A stretch of DNA of 64,000 bases from Methylococcales bacterium (GTDB lineage Bacteria; Pseudomonadota; Gammaproteobacteria; Methylococcales; Methylomonadaceae), in NCBI GenBank assembly GCA_026399075.1, contig JAPLRR010000076.1, positions 1 through 64,000 on the forward strand, given 5' to 3'. The position numbers and the translations under genes are program-made. Shown in pieces: positions 28,991 to 38,460 of this stretch (position 1 is the stretch's first letter; every line of letters begins with the position of its first letter). The notes below the pieces were generated by a model, which had not been told where the DNA came from, searched no databases, and saw only the letters and a list, made by a program, of their open reading frames with translations.

Positions 28991-30535
28991 ATGACCAGTA
29001 CCCAGCAACGCGCCGAACTACAACGCCAAATTTGGCAAATTGCGAATGAGGTGCGTGGCTCAGTCGATGGCTGGGATTTCAAGCAATATGTATTGGGCAC
29101 TTTGTTCTATCGGTTCATTAGCGAAAACTTTGCCAGTTACATTGAAGGCGGTGATGAAAGCGTTCATTATGCCATGCTCCCCGATGCGGTCATCAGCGCC
29201 GAAATCAAAGACGATGCCATTAAAACCAAAGGTTATTTCATCTACCCCAGCCAGCTGTTTGCCAACCTTGCAAGCAACGCCAACACCAACCCTAACCTGA
29301 ACACCGATTTAGCCAAAATCTTTTCGGCTATTGAAAGCTCGGCCAATGGCTACCCATCCGAAATGGATATTAAAGGCTTATTTGCCGATTTTGACACCAC
29401 CAGTAACCGCCTAGGTAACACCGTTGTTGATAAAAACACCCGCTTAAGCGCCGTACTGAAAGGCGTGGCGGGTCTTCGTTTTGGCCAGTTCCAAGACAAC
29501 CAAATCGACCTGTTTGGCGATGCCTACGAGTTTTTAATCTCAAATTATGCCGCCAATGCCGGTAAATCCGGTGGCGAATTTTTCACCCCGCAACACGTGT
29601 CCAAGCTGATTGCCCAACTGGCCATGCACCAGCAAAAAACCGTCAATAAAATTTACGACCCGGCAGCGGGTTCAGGTTCGCTATTATTACAAGCCAAAAA
29701 ACACTTTGATGCCCATATCATAGAAGACGGCTTTTTTGGTCAAGAAATTAACCACACCACCTACAACTTGGCGCGTATGAATATGTTTTTGCACAACATC
29801 AACTACGACAAATTCCATATCGCGCTGGGCAACACCCTGTTAGACCCGCATTTTGGTGATGAAAAACCTTTTGATGCCATTGTGTCCAACCCGCCTTATT
29901 CGGTGAACTGGATAGGTGGCGACGACCCCACCCTGATTAACGATGAACGCTTTGCCCCCGCAGGCGTGTTAGCGCCCAAATCCAAAGCCGACTTTGCGTT
30001 TGTGCTGCATGCCTTGAGTTATTTATCCAGCAAAGGCCGCGCGGCGATAGTCTGCTTCCCCGGTATTTTTTACCGTGGCGGTGCCGAGCAGAAAATCCGC
30101 CAGTATCTGGTGGATAACAACTATATCGAAACCGTGATTTCGCTCGCCCCCAACTTGTTTTTTGGCACCTCCATTGCCGTCAATATCCTGGTGCTGTCCA
30201 AACACAAAACCGACACCACAACCCAGTTTATCGATGCCAGCGGCTTGTTTACCAAAGCCACCAATAACAACACGCTGAGTGATGCACATATCGCGCAAAT
30301 TATGGCGGCGTTTGATAATAAAGCGGATGTTGACCATTTTGCCAAATCCATAGAACATGCAGCGATTGCCGCCAATGACTACAACCTCTCGGTAAGCTCT
30401 TATGTGGAAGCCAAAGACACCCGTGTAGTGATTGATATTAGCCAACTGAATGCCGAACTGAAAACCACGGTAGCCAGAATAGACCAGCTACGCAGTGAAA
30501 TTGATGCCATTGTGGCGGAGATTGAGGGAGCATAA
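28991..30535 (+). CDS. hsdM: Type I restriction-modification methyltransferase subunit HsdM
   Basis: Adenine-N6 DNA methyltransferase subunit, 514 residues, close to the length in type IC systems such as EcoR124I. An N-terminal helical HsdM_N domain ([20 protein letters not shown]) precedes the catalytic domain with [17 protein letters not shown]-binding [13 protein letters not shown] (motif I) and the catalytic NPPYSVNW (motif IV, near residue 300). With HsdS it forms an M2S methylase, and with HsdR the restriction complex. It is the first gene of an eight-gene, closely packed operon. Confidence 0.97.
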   Translation: MTSTQQRAELQRQIWQIANEVRGSVDGWDFKQYVLGTLFYRFISENFASYIEGGDESVHYAMLPDAVISAEIKDDAIKTKGYFIYPSQLFANLASNANTNPNLNTDLAKIFSAIESSANGYPSEMDIKGLFADFDTTSNRLGNTVVDKNTRLSAVLKGVAGLRFGQFQDNQIDLFGDAYEFLISNYAANAGKSGGEFFTPQHVSKLIAQLAMHQQKTVNKIYDPAAGSGSLLLQAKKHFDAHIIEDGFFGQEINHTTYNLARMNMFLHNINYDKFHIALGNTLLDPHFGDEKPFDAIVSNPPYSVNWIGGDDPTLINDERFAPAGVLAPKSKADFAFVLHALSYLSSKGRAAIVCFPGIFYRGGAEQKIRQYLVDNNYIETVISLAPNLFFGTSIAVNILVLSKHKTDTTTQFIDASGLFTKATNNNTLSDAHIAQIMAAFDNKADVDHFAKSIEHAAIAANDYNLSVSSYVEAKDTRVVIDISQLNAELKTTVARIDQLRSEIDAIVAEIEGA

Positions 30536-30537
30536 AA

Positions 30538-30642
30538 ATGTCAAACTCTAAAACGATCATCGTGCCCAACGAAGAAATTCGGGTGCACACCCCAAATTTT
30601 AATGGGGGCGAATTCGCCACAATCAAAGGAGTGGGCAAATGA
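30538..30642 (+). CDS. 34-residue ORF between hsdM and fic
   Basis: A short frame (MSNSKTIIVPNEEIRV ... FATIKGVGK) begins 3 nt after hsdM's stop. Its TGA overlaps fic's ATG (ATGA), and its last codons contain the AAGGAG ribosome-binding site of fic. This geometry suggests that translation of the ORF is coupled to fic. It may be a small antitoxin-like partner, a translational regulator, or the decayed N-terminus of a lost gene; no family is recognised. Confidence 0.5.
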   Translation: MSNSKTIIVPNEEIRVHTPNFNGGEFATIKGVGK

Positions 30643-31244
30643 TCTTAACCAACAAGCTAAATATCACCGATCAAATCGAACTCGCCCGCGTCGAAGAAAA
30701 AATCAGCAAGCAAAAAGCCAAGCAGCTGTTTGACTCTGGCGATATTACCAAGGTGGAAATCGGCACATTTGCTGGTCTTAGCTATATCCATGCCTATTTG
30801 TTTGAAGCCATTTATGACTTTGCCGGCAAAATCCGCGATGTGAATATCGCCAAAGGTAGTACCGTTTTCGCCCGATTGATGTATTTAGAGCCCTCGTTAA
30901 AACATATCGATGCCATGCCGCAAAACACCTCTGACGAAATCATCGAAAAATATGTCGAGATGAACATCGCCCACCCATTCCGCGAGGGCAACGGACGTGC
31001 CACCCGCATCTGGCTTGATCTCCTACTCAAAACCCAAATCAAGCAAGTGGTGGATTGGAATCAGGTTGATAAGGCTGATTATCTCTCCGCCATGCAGCGT
31101 AGCGTGATGAAAGACATTGAAATCAAAGTATTGCTCAAACACGCCTTAACCGACCAAATTGATGATCGCGCGCTGTTTATGAAAGGAATTGACGTAAGTT
31201 ATTACTATGAAGGCTATAGTGAATTTAAAACCGAGGAACTCTAG
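30639..31244 (+). CDS. Fic-domain protein (predicted AMP-transferase toxin)
   Basis: A 201-residue protein with the complete Fic active-site motif HPFREGNGRATR (catalytic His112), a preceding flap/target-dock segment (DFAGKIRDVNIAKG) and the usual helical core. Fic enzymes transfer AMP from ATP to Ser/Thr/Tyr hydroxyls of targets such as gyrase, topoisomerase IV or EF-Tu-like proteins. I see no clear inhibitory (S/T)xxxE(G/N) helix in the protein, so inhibition may come from a separate partner, possibly the 34-residue ORF ahead or the DUF1016 protein behind. It lies inside the hsd operon. Confidence 0.92.
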   Translation: MILTNKLNITDQIELARVEEKISKQKAKQLFDSGDITKVEIGTFAGLSYIHAYLFEAIYDFAGKIRDVNIAKGSTVFARLMYLEPSLKHIDAMPQNTSDEIIEKYVEMNIAHPFREGNGRATRIWLDLLLKTQIKQVVDWNQVDKADYLSAMQRSVMKDIEIKVLLKHALTDQIDDRALFMKGIDVSYYYEGYSEFKTEEL

Positions 31245-31246
31245 CC

Positions 31247-31732
31247 ATGCGTATGATGAGTTTTACTAGCCTTATTGAAACCATTCAGCAAACCCATCTG
31301 AGCTTTCGGGACCAATCGGTAAAAGCGGTCAATATCGGTTTAACCCTGCGAAACTGGCTGATTGGTTTTTATATCGTAGAATTTGAGCAAAATGGGGACG
31401 ATAGGGCTAAATATGGCACATCGTTAATTGCCAACCTTGCCAAAAGTATAAAAATAAAGGGACTTACCGCCCCTGAATTATCACGTTGCCGACAATTCTA
31501 TAAAGTTTATCCCGAAATGATTGGGTCTCTAAGCCAAACATTCGCCAGCGATTCCGAAAGTAATAAAATCCTTCCGATAACGACTGAACAGAATTTTGGG
31601 TTGACAACCCAAAAATTACTTGGCATTGAAAATAATCTCATTAATTCAATTGAAAAAGTCCGTCTCTTTGTCAGTAAATACAAGTTAAATCTGCCCTTTG
31701 AACAGGAATTAAAAAGAGGCAGCCATGAATAA
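31247..31732 (+). CDS. DUF1016 N-terminal-domain protein, lacking the nuclease domain
   Basis: A 161-residue protein that matches the N-terminal helical part of DUF1016 (YhcG) proteins: LIETIQQTHLSFRDQSVKAVN, TLRNWLIGFYIVEFEQNG, GTSLIANLAKSI, ELSRCRQFYKVYPE. The C-terminal PD-(D/E)XK nuclease half is missing. A full-length DUF1016 protein is encoded 2.4 kb downstream in the same operon, and the two are clearly divergent in sequence. It may be a remnant, or a partner/antitoxin subunit. It overlaps hsdS by 8 nt. Confidence 0.75.
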   Translation: MRMMSFTSLIETIQQTHLSFRDQSVKAVNIGLTLRNWLIGFYIVEFEQNGDDRAKYGTSLIANLAKSIKIKGLTAPELSRCRQFYKVYPEMIGSLSQTFASDSESNKILPITTEQNFGLTTQKLLGIENNLINSIEKVRLFVSKYKLNLPFEQELKRGSHE

Positions 31733-32978
31733 TGCGGGCTTTATGGAGAAACTGCTTGATGGGGTTGAGGTGGAGTGGAAGGCGGTTTCAGAAGTTTTTT
31801 ATTTGAAAAATGGCTATACACCTTCAACATTAAAAAAAGAATTTTGGGAAGAAGGCACTATTCCATGGTTCAGAATGGATGACATTCGTCAGAACGGCCA
31901 AATTCTTAATGACTCGTTGCAAAAAATTTCAGAGGGAGCAGTAAAAGGTGGAAAGCTGTTTTCTGCCAATTCGATCATCATTGCAACATCTGCAACGATT
32001 GGTGAACATGCTTTAATTACCGTTCCATACTTGGCTAACCAAAGGTTTACAAATTTAAGTTTAAAAGATAACCATGTTAAAACTCTTGATATTAAATTTC
32101 TTTTTTACTATTGCTTTGTGTTGGCAGATTGGTGTAAGAAAAACACAACTATGTCAAGTTTTGCCTCTGTAGATATGGGTGGTTTTAAGAAACTTCAAAT
32201 ACCCATTCCATGCCCTGAAAACACAGAAAAATCGCTTGAGATACAAGGTAAAATTGTCCAAATTTTGGACAATTTTACCGAGCTTACCGCCGAGCTTACC
32301 GCCGAGCTTACCGCAAGGAAAAAACAATACAATTACTATCGCGACCAGTTGTTGAGTTTTGAAGAAGGGGAAGTTGAATGGAAACCCTTGGGGGAGATTG
32401 GTGAGTTTATTCGCGGAAAACGTTTTACCAAAGCCGACTATGTGGATGAAGGCATTAGCGTTATTCACTATGGCGAAATTTACACACGATATGGTGTTTC
32501 AACCACGCATGCGCTATCACAAGTTCGCGCTGAAATGGCAACGACATTACGCTACGCAGAACCGGGGGACGTTGTAATCACCGATGTTGGAGAAACTGTC
32601 GATGATGTTGGCAAGGCCGTCGCATGGCTTGGTAATGGAAAAGTAGCTATTCACGATCACTGTTACGCCTTCCGCCATTCAATGAATCCGAAATTCGTTT
32701 CCTATTGCATGCAAACACCTAGATTCATTGCCGAGAAAGCAAAATATGTCGCCCGAACTAAAGTCAACACACTGTTGATAAAAGGGTTTTCAAAAATCTG
32801 TATTCCGGTTCCACCCCTCGCCGAACAAGCCCGCATCGTCGCCATCCTGGATAAATTCGACACCCTTACCAACTCCATCACCGAAGGCTTGCCGCGTGAA
32901 ATTGCCTTGCGCCAACAGCAATACGCCTATTACCGCGATTTGCTGTTGCGCTTTCCTAAAACAAAAGTAGAGGCTTAG
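31725..32978 (+). CDS. hsdS: Type I specificity subunit HsdS
   Basis: The DNA-recognition subunit, 417 residues, with two target-recognition domains: TRD1 ([17 protein letters not shown] to LQIPIPCP) and TRD2 ([18 protein letters not shown] to [15 protein letters not shown]). The conserved spacer helices follow each ([16 protein letters not shown]... and [13 protein letters not shown]). The central spacer has a TAEL repeat of three units, as in the EcoR124 family. The first TRD is clearly more AT-rich than flanking genes, as expected for exchanged recognition modules. The recognition sequence cannot be read from the protein. Confidence 0.95.
   Translation: MNNAGFMEKLLDGVEVEWKAVSEVFYLKNGYTPSTLKKEFWEEGTIPWFRMDDIRQNGQILNDSLQKISEGAVKGGKLFSANSIIIATSATIGEHALITVPYLANQRFTNLSLKDNHVKTLDIKFLFYYCFVLADWCKKNTTMSSFASVDMGGFKKLQIPIPCPENTEKSLEIQGKIVQILDNFTELTAELTAELTARKKQYNYYRDQLLSFEEGEVEWKPLGEIGEFIRGKRFTKADYVDEGISVIHYGEIYTRYGVSTTHALSQVRAEMATTLRYAEPGDVVITDVGETVDDVGKAVAWLGNGKVAIHDHCYAFRHSMNPKFVSYCMQTPRFIAEKAKYVARTKVNTLLIKGFSKICIPVPPLAEQARIVAILDKFDTLTNSITEGLPREIALRQQQYAYYRDLLLRFPKTKVEA
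32280..32315 (+). repeat. Three 12-bp direct repeats in the hsdS spacer (TAEL type)
   Basis: GAGCTTACCGCC twice and GAGCTTACCGCA once, head to tail and in frame, encode Glu-Leu-Thr-Ala three times between the two recognition domains. In EcoR124I and EcoR124/3 a change from two to three such units lengthens the spacer in the recognised site by one base pair. The repeat is thus a likely slippage switch of specificity. Confidence 0.9.
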
Positions 32979-32979
32979 T

Positions 32980-34116
32980 ATGGGCAAGTCGTTAATGGAA
33001 ATTGCACTGCAACTTAAAGGTGCCCAAAAAAAAGTTCAATTGATTTATGCGTTCAATGGCATGGGAAAAACACGACTTTCTCGCGAATTTAAACAGTTAA
33101 TCGTGCCGAACACCGATAGCGATGAGGATGCGGAGCAAACCGATTTAACGCGCAGAAAAATCCTTTACTACAATGCGTTTACGGAAGATTTGTTTTATTG
33201 GAAAAACGATTTAGAGTTTGGTGCCGATCCGAAATTAATCATACAGCCTAACGAATTTACTAAATGGGTTCTTGAGGAGCAAGGTCAAGACCAAAATATT
33301 GTTGCCAATTTTCAGCACTACACTAATGAAAAATTAACGCCGCATTTTACCGAAGATTTCTCTGAAGTTACTTTTTCACTTGAACGTGGCGATGATGTAC
33401 GTTCAGGTAATTTAAAAATATCAAAGGGTGAAGAAAGTAACTTTATTTGGAGTGTGTTTTATTCCTTGCTTGAGCAAGTGATTAGCGTGTTGAATGTCGC
33501 CGACCCAATCGAGCGTGAAACGGATCAGTTTAATCAGTTGGAATATGTATTTATTGATGACCCAGTTAGTTCGTTGGATGAAAGCCATTTGATTGAGTTA
33601 GCGGTAAATTTGGCGCAATTGATTAAATCCAGCGAATCTAAAGAGCTAAAGTTTATCGTTACGACACATAATTCTCTGTTTTACAATGTGTTATACAATG
33701 AGGTTAAAGCAAAATCCGGCAATATACTAAAACGGTATGAAGATGGAACATTTGACCTTGAAGAAAAGAAAGGCGATTCAAACCATAGTTTTTCATACCA
33801 TTTGTTTTTAAAACGCACGCTTGAACAAGCGATTGCACAAAACGATATTCAAAAATATCACTTCACGCTTCTGCGTAATTTGTATGAAAAAACCGCTAGT
33901 TTCCTTGGTCATCCTCAATGGTCGGATTTGCTGCCAGATGATAGACAACTATATCTTCAGCGCATTATCAATTTCACGAGTCATTCCACGTTATCTAATG
34001 AAGCGGTTGCAGAACCAACTGAACCCGAAAAGCAAACCGTTAAGTTTTTACTTGATAATTTGATTAATAAGTACCATTTTTGGCAGCAGGTAGAGCAAAA
34101 TGACACTCGAAACTAA
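32980..34116 (+). CDS. prrC: PrrC-like anticodon nuclease (ABC-type ATPase with C-terminal RNase)
   Basis: A 378-residue protein with an ABC-type NTPase core: P-loop [11 protein letters not shown], signature-like ISKGEESNF, Walker [16 protein letters not shown] and H-loop TTHNSLF. The C-terminal domain holds Arg299, Glu303 and His335 (LRNLYEKTA ... FTSHS). Their spacing (+4, +36) is identical to the catalytic triad Arg320/Glu324/His356 of Escherichia coli PrrC, which cuts tRNA-Lys at the wobble position when phage inhibits the linked type IC enzyme. The location, directly after hsdS, also matches prr-type loci. The protein is slightly shorter than PrrC (396). Its 3' end overlaps the next gene by 17 nt. 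Confidence 0.82.
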   Translation: MGKSLMEIALQLKGAQKKVQLIYAFNGMGKTRLSREFKQLIVPNTDSDEDAEQTDLTRRKILYYNAFTEDLFYWKNDLEFGADPKLIIQPNEFTKWVLEEQGQDQNIVANFQHYTNEKLTPHFTEDFSEVTFSLERGDDVRSGNLKISKGEESNFIWSVFYSLLEQVISVLNVADPIERETDQFNQLEYVFIDDPVSSLDESHLIELAVNLAQLIKSSESKELKFIVTTHNSLFYNVLYNEVKAKSGNILKRYEDGTFDLEEKKGDSNHSFSYHLFLKRTLEQAIAQNDIQKYHFTLLRNLYEKTASFLGHPQWSDLLPDDRQLYLQRIINFTSHSTLSNEAVAEPTEPEKQTVKFLLDNLINKYHFWQQVEQNDTRN

Positions 34117-35119
34117 ACCCGCTCTACATAGCCAACAAGACTTTGTCGATGTATTACGACATATTCAACAGTCGCGTCAGAAGATTTTTGCGCAAATTAA
34201 CACGGCTCTCATCGACTTGTATTGGCAACTTGGTCAAATCATTAGCCATAAAGTGAGTACAGAGGCATGGGGCAAAGGCGTTGTAACCGATTTAGCCGCA
34301 TTTATCGTGCTGCAAGACCCTGAACTAAAAGGCTTTAGCGATAAAAACCTGTGGCGCATGAAGCAGTTTTTTGAAACCTATCAGGACGATGGAAAACTCT
34401 CACCACTGGTGAGAGAATTACCGTGGACACACAACACGATTATTTTCTCACGCTGCAAATCCGCCGAGGAGCGTGAATATTATTTAAATAGGTGTATCAA
34501 AGAGCGATATTCAAAGCGAGAATTGGAGCGCCAGATTAACGCTTCTCACTTTGAACGCGCCATGCTGGGCAATCAAAAACTCTCGGCAGTGTTGAGAGAA
34601 TTGCATCCCAAGATTAACAATACCTTGAAAGATAACTATGTATTGGAGTTTTTGGGTTTGCCTCTGCAACACGATGAACGTCATTTACAAAAAGCCTTAA
34701 TTCAGAATATGAAACAATTTATTCTCGAATTAGGGCGAGACTTTATTTTTGTGGGTGAAGAGTATCGTTTGCAAGTAGGCAATCAAGATTTTTATATTGA
34801 CTTACTGTTTTTTCATCGCGGTTTGTCGGCATTGGTGGTCTTTGAGTTAAAAATTGGCAAATTCAGTCCTGAGCATTTAGGGCAGCTTAATTTTTACCTT
34901 GAAGCCTTAGACCGCGATGTGAAAAAGCCGCATGAAAACCCTAGCATTGGCGTATTACTTTGCCGCGACAAAGATGAAGAGGTGGTGGAGTATGCACTAT
35001 CGCGAAATTTATCACCCACGATGGTGGCACAATATGAATTACAGTTGCCGGATAAAAAACTGATTCAGGCTAAACTGCATGAATTATCTGAAAATGGCTA
35101 TTTGGAACCCAACCAATGA
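34100..35119 (+). CDS. DUF1016 (YhcG-family) PD-(D/E)XK nuclease
   Basis: A 339-residue protein with the helical DUF1016_N domain ([43 protein letters not shown]) and a C-terminal nuclease domain: [43 protein letters not shown], with Asp and the Glu-x-Lys of the fold. YhcG-type proteins are linked to restriction loci and toxin-like functions in the literature; the biochemical target is not settled. It overlaps both the PrrC-like gene (17 nt) and hsdR (ATGA). Confidence 0.9.
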   Translation: MTLETKPALHSQQDFVDVLRHIQQSRQKIFAQINTALIDLYWQLGQIISHKVSTEAWGKGVVTDLAAFIVLQDPELKGFSDKNLWRMKQFFETYQDDGKLSPLVRELPWTHNTIIFSRCKSAEEREYYLNRCIKERYSKRELERQINASHFERAMLGNQKLSAVLRELHPKINNTLKDNYVLEFLGLPLQHDERHLQKALIQNMKQFILELGRDFIFVGEEYRLQVGNQDFYIDLLFFHRGLSALVVFELKIGKFSPEHLGQLNFYLEALDRDVKKPHENPSIGVLLCRDKDEEVVEYALSRNLSPTMVAQYELQLPDKKLIQAKLHELSENGYLEPNQ

Positions 35120-38100
35120 GCGACTATAAAACCATCGCCGAATCAAACCACTTTATCATTTTGGATAGCTATACCAAGTGTCCGCAGGTCAATGAAGCTT
35201 ATCAAAGTGAATACGATTTGGAGCGTGAGTTTATCACCGACTTGGAAAACCAAGGCTACGATTATCTGCGTGATGTAAACAGCCATGAAAAAATGCTGGC
35301 GAATGTGCGGGTGCAGTTGCAAACCTTGAATAACATGCAGTTTTTGGAAGGTGAATGGCAGCGTTTTGTTGAAGTTTATTTAGATAAGCCCAGCGATGGC
35401 ATGATCGATAAAACCCGCAAAATCCATGACGACTATATCCACGATTTTGTATTTGATGATGGCCATATCCAAAATATTGTCTTATTGGATAAGAAAAATA
35501 TTGCCCGCAACAAAGTGCAGGTGATCCGGCAGTTTGAACAAAAAGGTACGCAGGCTAATCGTTACGATGTCACCGTGTTGGTGAATGGTTTACCCTTGGT
35601 GCAAATCGAGCTGAAAAAGCGCGGTGTGGCGATTCGTGAAGCGTTTAATCAGGTGCACCGCTATAGCAAAGAAAGCTTTAACACCGACAATTCGCTGTTT
35701 AAATATTTGCAGCTGTTTGTGATTTCTAACGGGACGGATTGCCGTTATTTTGCCAATACCACCAAGCGCGATAAAAACAGTTTTGATTTCACCATGAATT
35801 GGGCGAAGTCAGATAACACCTTGATAAAGGACTTAAAGGATTTTACCGCCACGTTTTTTCAGAAAAACACCTTATTGAATGTGCTGATACATTATTCGGT
35901 GTTTGATGTGAGCGATACCTTGCTGGTGATGCGGCCCTACCAAATTGCCGCAACCGAGCGCATTTTATGGAAAATCAACAGTGCTTACCAAACAAAAAAC
36001 TGGAGTTCGCTGGAGGGCGGCGGCTTTATTTGGCATACCACCGGTTCGGGCAAAACCTTAACCAGCTTTAAAGCGGCGCGTTTGGCAACCGGGCTGGATT
36101 TTATTGATAAGGTGTTTTTTGTGGTTGACCGTAAAGATTTGGATTATCAGACCATGAAAGAATATCAGCGCTTTTCGCCTGATAGTGTCAATGGTTCGGA
36201 CAGCACTGCTGGGCTAAAGCGTAACCTGGATAAAGATGACAATAAGATCATTGTCACCACGATTCAAAAACTGAATAACTTGATGAAAAGTGAAGCCGAT
36301 TTGCCGATCTACAAAAGCCAAGTGGTGTTTATTTTTGATGAGGCGCACCGCAGCCAATTTGGTGAGGCACAACTAAACGTAAAGAAAAAATTTAAAAAAT
36401 TCTACCAGTTTGGTTTTACCGGTACGCCTATTTTTCCACAAAACGCGGTGGGCGCAGACACCACGGCCAGCGTGTTTGGGCGGGAATTGCATGCGTATGT
36501 GATTACTGATGCCATTCGCGATGAAAAAGTGTTGAAGTTTAAAGTGGACTACAACGATGTACGCCCACAGTTTAAGGCCATTGAAACCGAACAGGACGAG
36601 AGGAAACTCACAGCGGCGGAAAACAAACAAGCCTTATTGCACCCCGACCGTATCCGGGGGATTTCGCAGTACATCCTGAATAATTTCAGGCAAAAAACCC
36701 ATCGCTTACCAGCTGGTGGCAAAGGCTTTAACGCCCTATTTGCGGTGAGCAGTGTGGATGCAGCCAAGTTGTACTATGAAGCGTTTAAGGACTTACAGGC
36801 GGGCAGTAACAAGCCGCTTAAGATTGCCACCATTTTCTCTTTTGCGGCTAATGAAGAACAAGATGCCATTGGGGAGATTGTTGATGAAAGCTTTGAACCC
36901 TCGGCCATGGATCGCAGCGCCAAAGAGTTTTTAAGTGCGGTGTGTGATGACTATAACGCGCTGTTTAAAACCAATTACGGGGTTGATAGCCAGGCGTTTC
37001 AAAACTATTACCGCGACCTTGCCATGCGGGTAAAAAATCAAGAAGTGGATTTGCTGATTGTGGTGGGTATGTTTTTAACGGGCTTTGATGCGCCTACCTT
37101 GAACACTTTATTCGTGGATAAAAACCTGCGTTACCACGGCTTATTGCAAGCCTATTCACGCACTAACCGCATTTATGATGCCACCAAGACTTTTGGCAAT
37201 ATCGTCACTTTCCGCGATCTGGAACAAGCCACTATTGATGCCATTACCTTATTTGGTGACAACAACACCAAAAACGTGGTGCTGGAGAAAAGCTACAAAG
37301 AATACATGCAAGGCTTTACTGATGCGGCAACCGGTGAAGCACGGCGGGGTTATTTGGAGGTGGTGGCGGAGTTACAACAGCGCTTCCCTAAGCCTGACGA
37401 AATCGTTAAAGAAAAAGATAAAAAAGACTTCGCTAAATTATTTGGTGAATATTTACGTGCCGAGAATGTCCTGCAAAACTACGACGAATTTGCGGGTTTG
37501 AAAGCCTTACAACATTTGGATAAGGATGACCCAGCTGCCGTAGAGGCGTTTAAAGCCAAGCACTATTTAACCGATGACGATTTGGCCGCTATGCAAGCGA
37601 TTAAGGTACCGACCGAGCGCAGCATTCAAGATTACCGTTCAACGTATAACGATATCCGCGATTGGCTGCGCCGTGAAAAATCCGCCATCGATAAAGGCAG
37701 CGCCACCATTGATTGGGATGATGTGGTTTTTGAGGTGGATCTGCTTAAATCACAGGAGATTAATCTGGATTACATTCTAGAATTGATTTTTGAACACAAT
37801 AAAAAGCTTAAAGATAAAGCGGCATTGGTTGAAGAGGTGCGCCGATTAATTCGTGCCAGCCTTGGCAACCGTGCCAAAGAAGGATTGGTGGTTGATTTTA
37901 TTAACCAGACCAACTTGGACAACATTCTCGACAAGGCCAATATTATTGAGGCGTTCTTTACCTTTGCCCAAGCGGAACAACAACGTGAAGCAGAAGAATT
38001 AATTGCTGCTGAAAACCTGGATGCAGCAGCGGCCAAGCGTTATCTCATGGCATCGTTAAAGCGGGAATATGCCAGTGAAAACGGCACTGAGCTCAATGCA

Positions 38101-38214
38101 ATCCTGCCCAAAATGAGCCCGCTAAATCCGCAGTATTTGACTAAAAAACACAGTGTCTTCCAAAAAATTGCCGCTTTTGTTGAGAAGTTTAAAGGTGTGG
38201 GTGGGAAGGTTTGA
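35116..38214 (+). CDS. hsdR: Type I restriction endonuclease subunit HsdR
   Basis: The motor and nuclease subunit, 1032 residues. The PD-(D/E)XK nuclease has Asp151, Glu165 and Lys167 ([17 protein letters not shown]). The SF2 translocase has Walker [13 protein letters not shown] (Lys313), DEAH in [19 protein letters not shown] and the [11 protein letters not shown] motif VI. These residue numbers equal those of EcoR124I HsdR, so this is a type IC-like enzyme. The C-terminal helical part that docks on the methylase is complete. It ends the operon; no terminator is visible after it. Confidence 0.97.
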   Translation: MSDYKTIAESNHFIILDSYTKCPQVNEAYQSEYDLEREFITDLENQGYDYLRDVNSHEKMLANVRVQLQTLNNMQFLEGEWQRFVEVYLDKPSDGMIDKTRKIHDDYIHDFVFDDGHIQNIVLLDKKNIARNKVQVIRQFEQKGTQANRYDVTVLVNGLPLVQIELKKRGVAIREAFNQVHRYSKESFNTDNSLFKYLQLFVISNGTDCRYFANTTKRDKNSFDFTMNWAKSDNTLIKDLKDFTATFFQKNTLLNVLIHYSVFDVSDTLLVMRPYQIAATERILWKINSAYQTKNWSSLEGGGFIWHTTGSGKTLTSFKAARLATGLDFIDKVFFVVDRKDLDYQTMKEYQRFSPDSVNGSDSTAGLKRNLDKDDNKIIVTTIQKLNNLMKSEADLPIYKSQVVFIFDEAHRSQFGEAQLNVKKKFKKFYQFGFTGTPIFPQNAVGADTTASVFGRELHAYVITDAIRDEKVLKFKVDYNDVRPQFKAIETEQDERKLTAAENKQALLHPDRIRGISQYILNNFRQKTHRLPAGGKGFNALFAVSSVDAAKLYYEAFKDLQAGSNKPLKIATIFSFAANEEQDAIGEIVDESFEPSAMDRSAKEFLSAVCDDYNALFKTNYGVDSQAFQNYYRDLAMRVKNQEVDLLIVVGMFLTGFDAPTLNTLFVDKNLRYHGLLQAYSRTNRIYDATKTFGNIVTFRDLEQATIDAITLFGDNNTKNVVLEKSYKEYMQGFTDAATGEARRGYLEVVAELQQRFPKPDEIVKEKDKKDFAKLFGEYLRAENVLQNYDEFAGLKALQHLDKDDPAAVEAFKAKHYLTDDDLAAMQAIKVPTERSIQDYRSTYNDIRDWLRREKSAIDKGSATIDWDDVVFEVDLLKSQEINLDYILELIFEHNKKLKDKAALVEEVRRLIRASLGNRAKEGLVVDFINQTNLDNILDKANIIEAFFTFAQAEQQREAEELIAAENLDAAAAKRYLMASLKREYASENGTELNAILPKMSPLNPQYLTKKHSVFQKIAAFVEKFKGVGGKV

Positions 38215-38289
38215 GCTTGGCATTTTGCACCTGTTAAAAACCTGAGCATCGGGTTAAAGGGGTATAGGCCTAGCTTAACCAATAAAGCG

Positions 38290-38452
38290 GTAACTTCTTA
38301 TTAATGACAGGATAAAGACCTGCGAGGTTTATAAAACTTCGCAGGCCTTCTGCTTTTACCTACAACTATAGAGTGCGAAGTTGGTAAGGCGACACCAGAT
38401 CCCCTCTCCCTTTGGGAGAGGGTTAGGGTGAGGGTATTTAATGAGAAGTTAC
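38290..38452. repeat. MITE-like element, family A, copy 2 (interrupted)
   Basis: Left end GTAACTTCTTATTAAT, central GACCTGCGAGG ... CTTCGCAGGCC near-palindrome and TACCTACAACTA match copy 1. The right end TAATGAGAAGTTAC closes it at 38452. Between them a family B element (from 38376) is inserted, making the copy longer than copy 1. It lies between convergent hsdR and the P-type ATPase fusion gene. Confidence 0.65.
38376..38440. repeat. MITE-like element, family B, copy 2 (nested)
   Basis: CGAAGTTGGTAAGGCGACA and the CCCTCTCCCTTTGGGAGAGG core are identical or nearly so to the element at 5002, followed by TTAGGGTGAGGGTATTT. The right terminal inverted repeat is missing, and the sequence runs straight into the right end of the family A element. 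Confidence 0.65.
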
Positions 38453-38460
38453 ATAAAGTG

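Noticed and set aside
32980-34116. Generic RecF/OLD-like ATPase instead of an anticodon nuclease
   Set aside because: The C-terminal Arg/Glu/His spacing and the position in the hsd operon match PrrC better than a generic ATPase.
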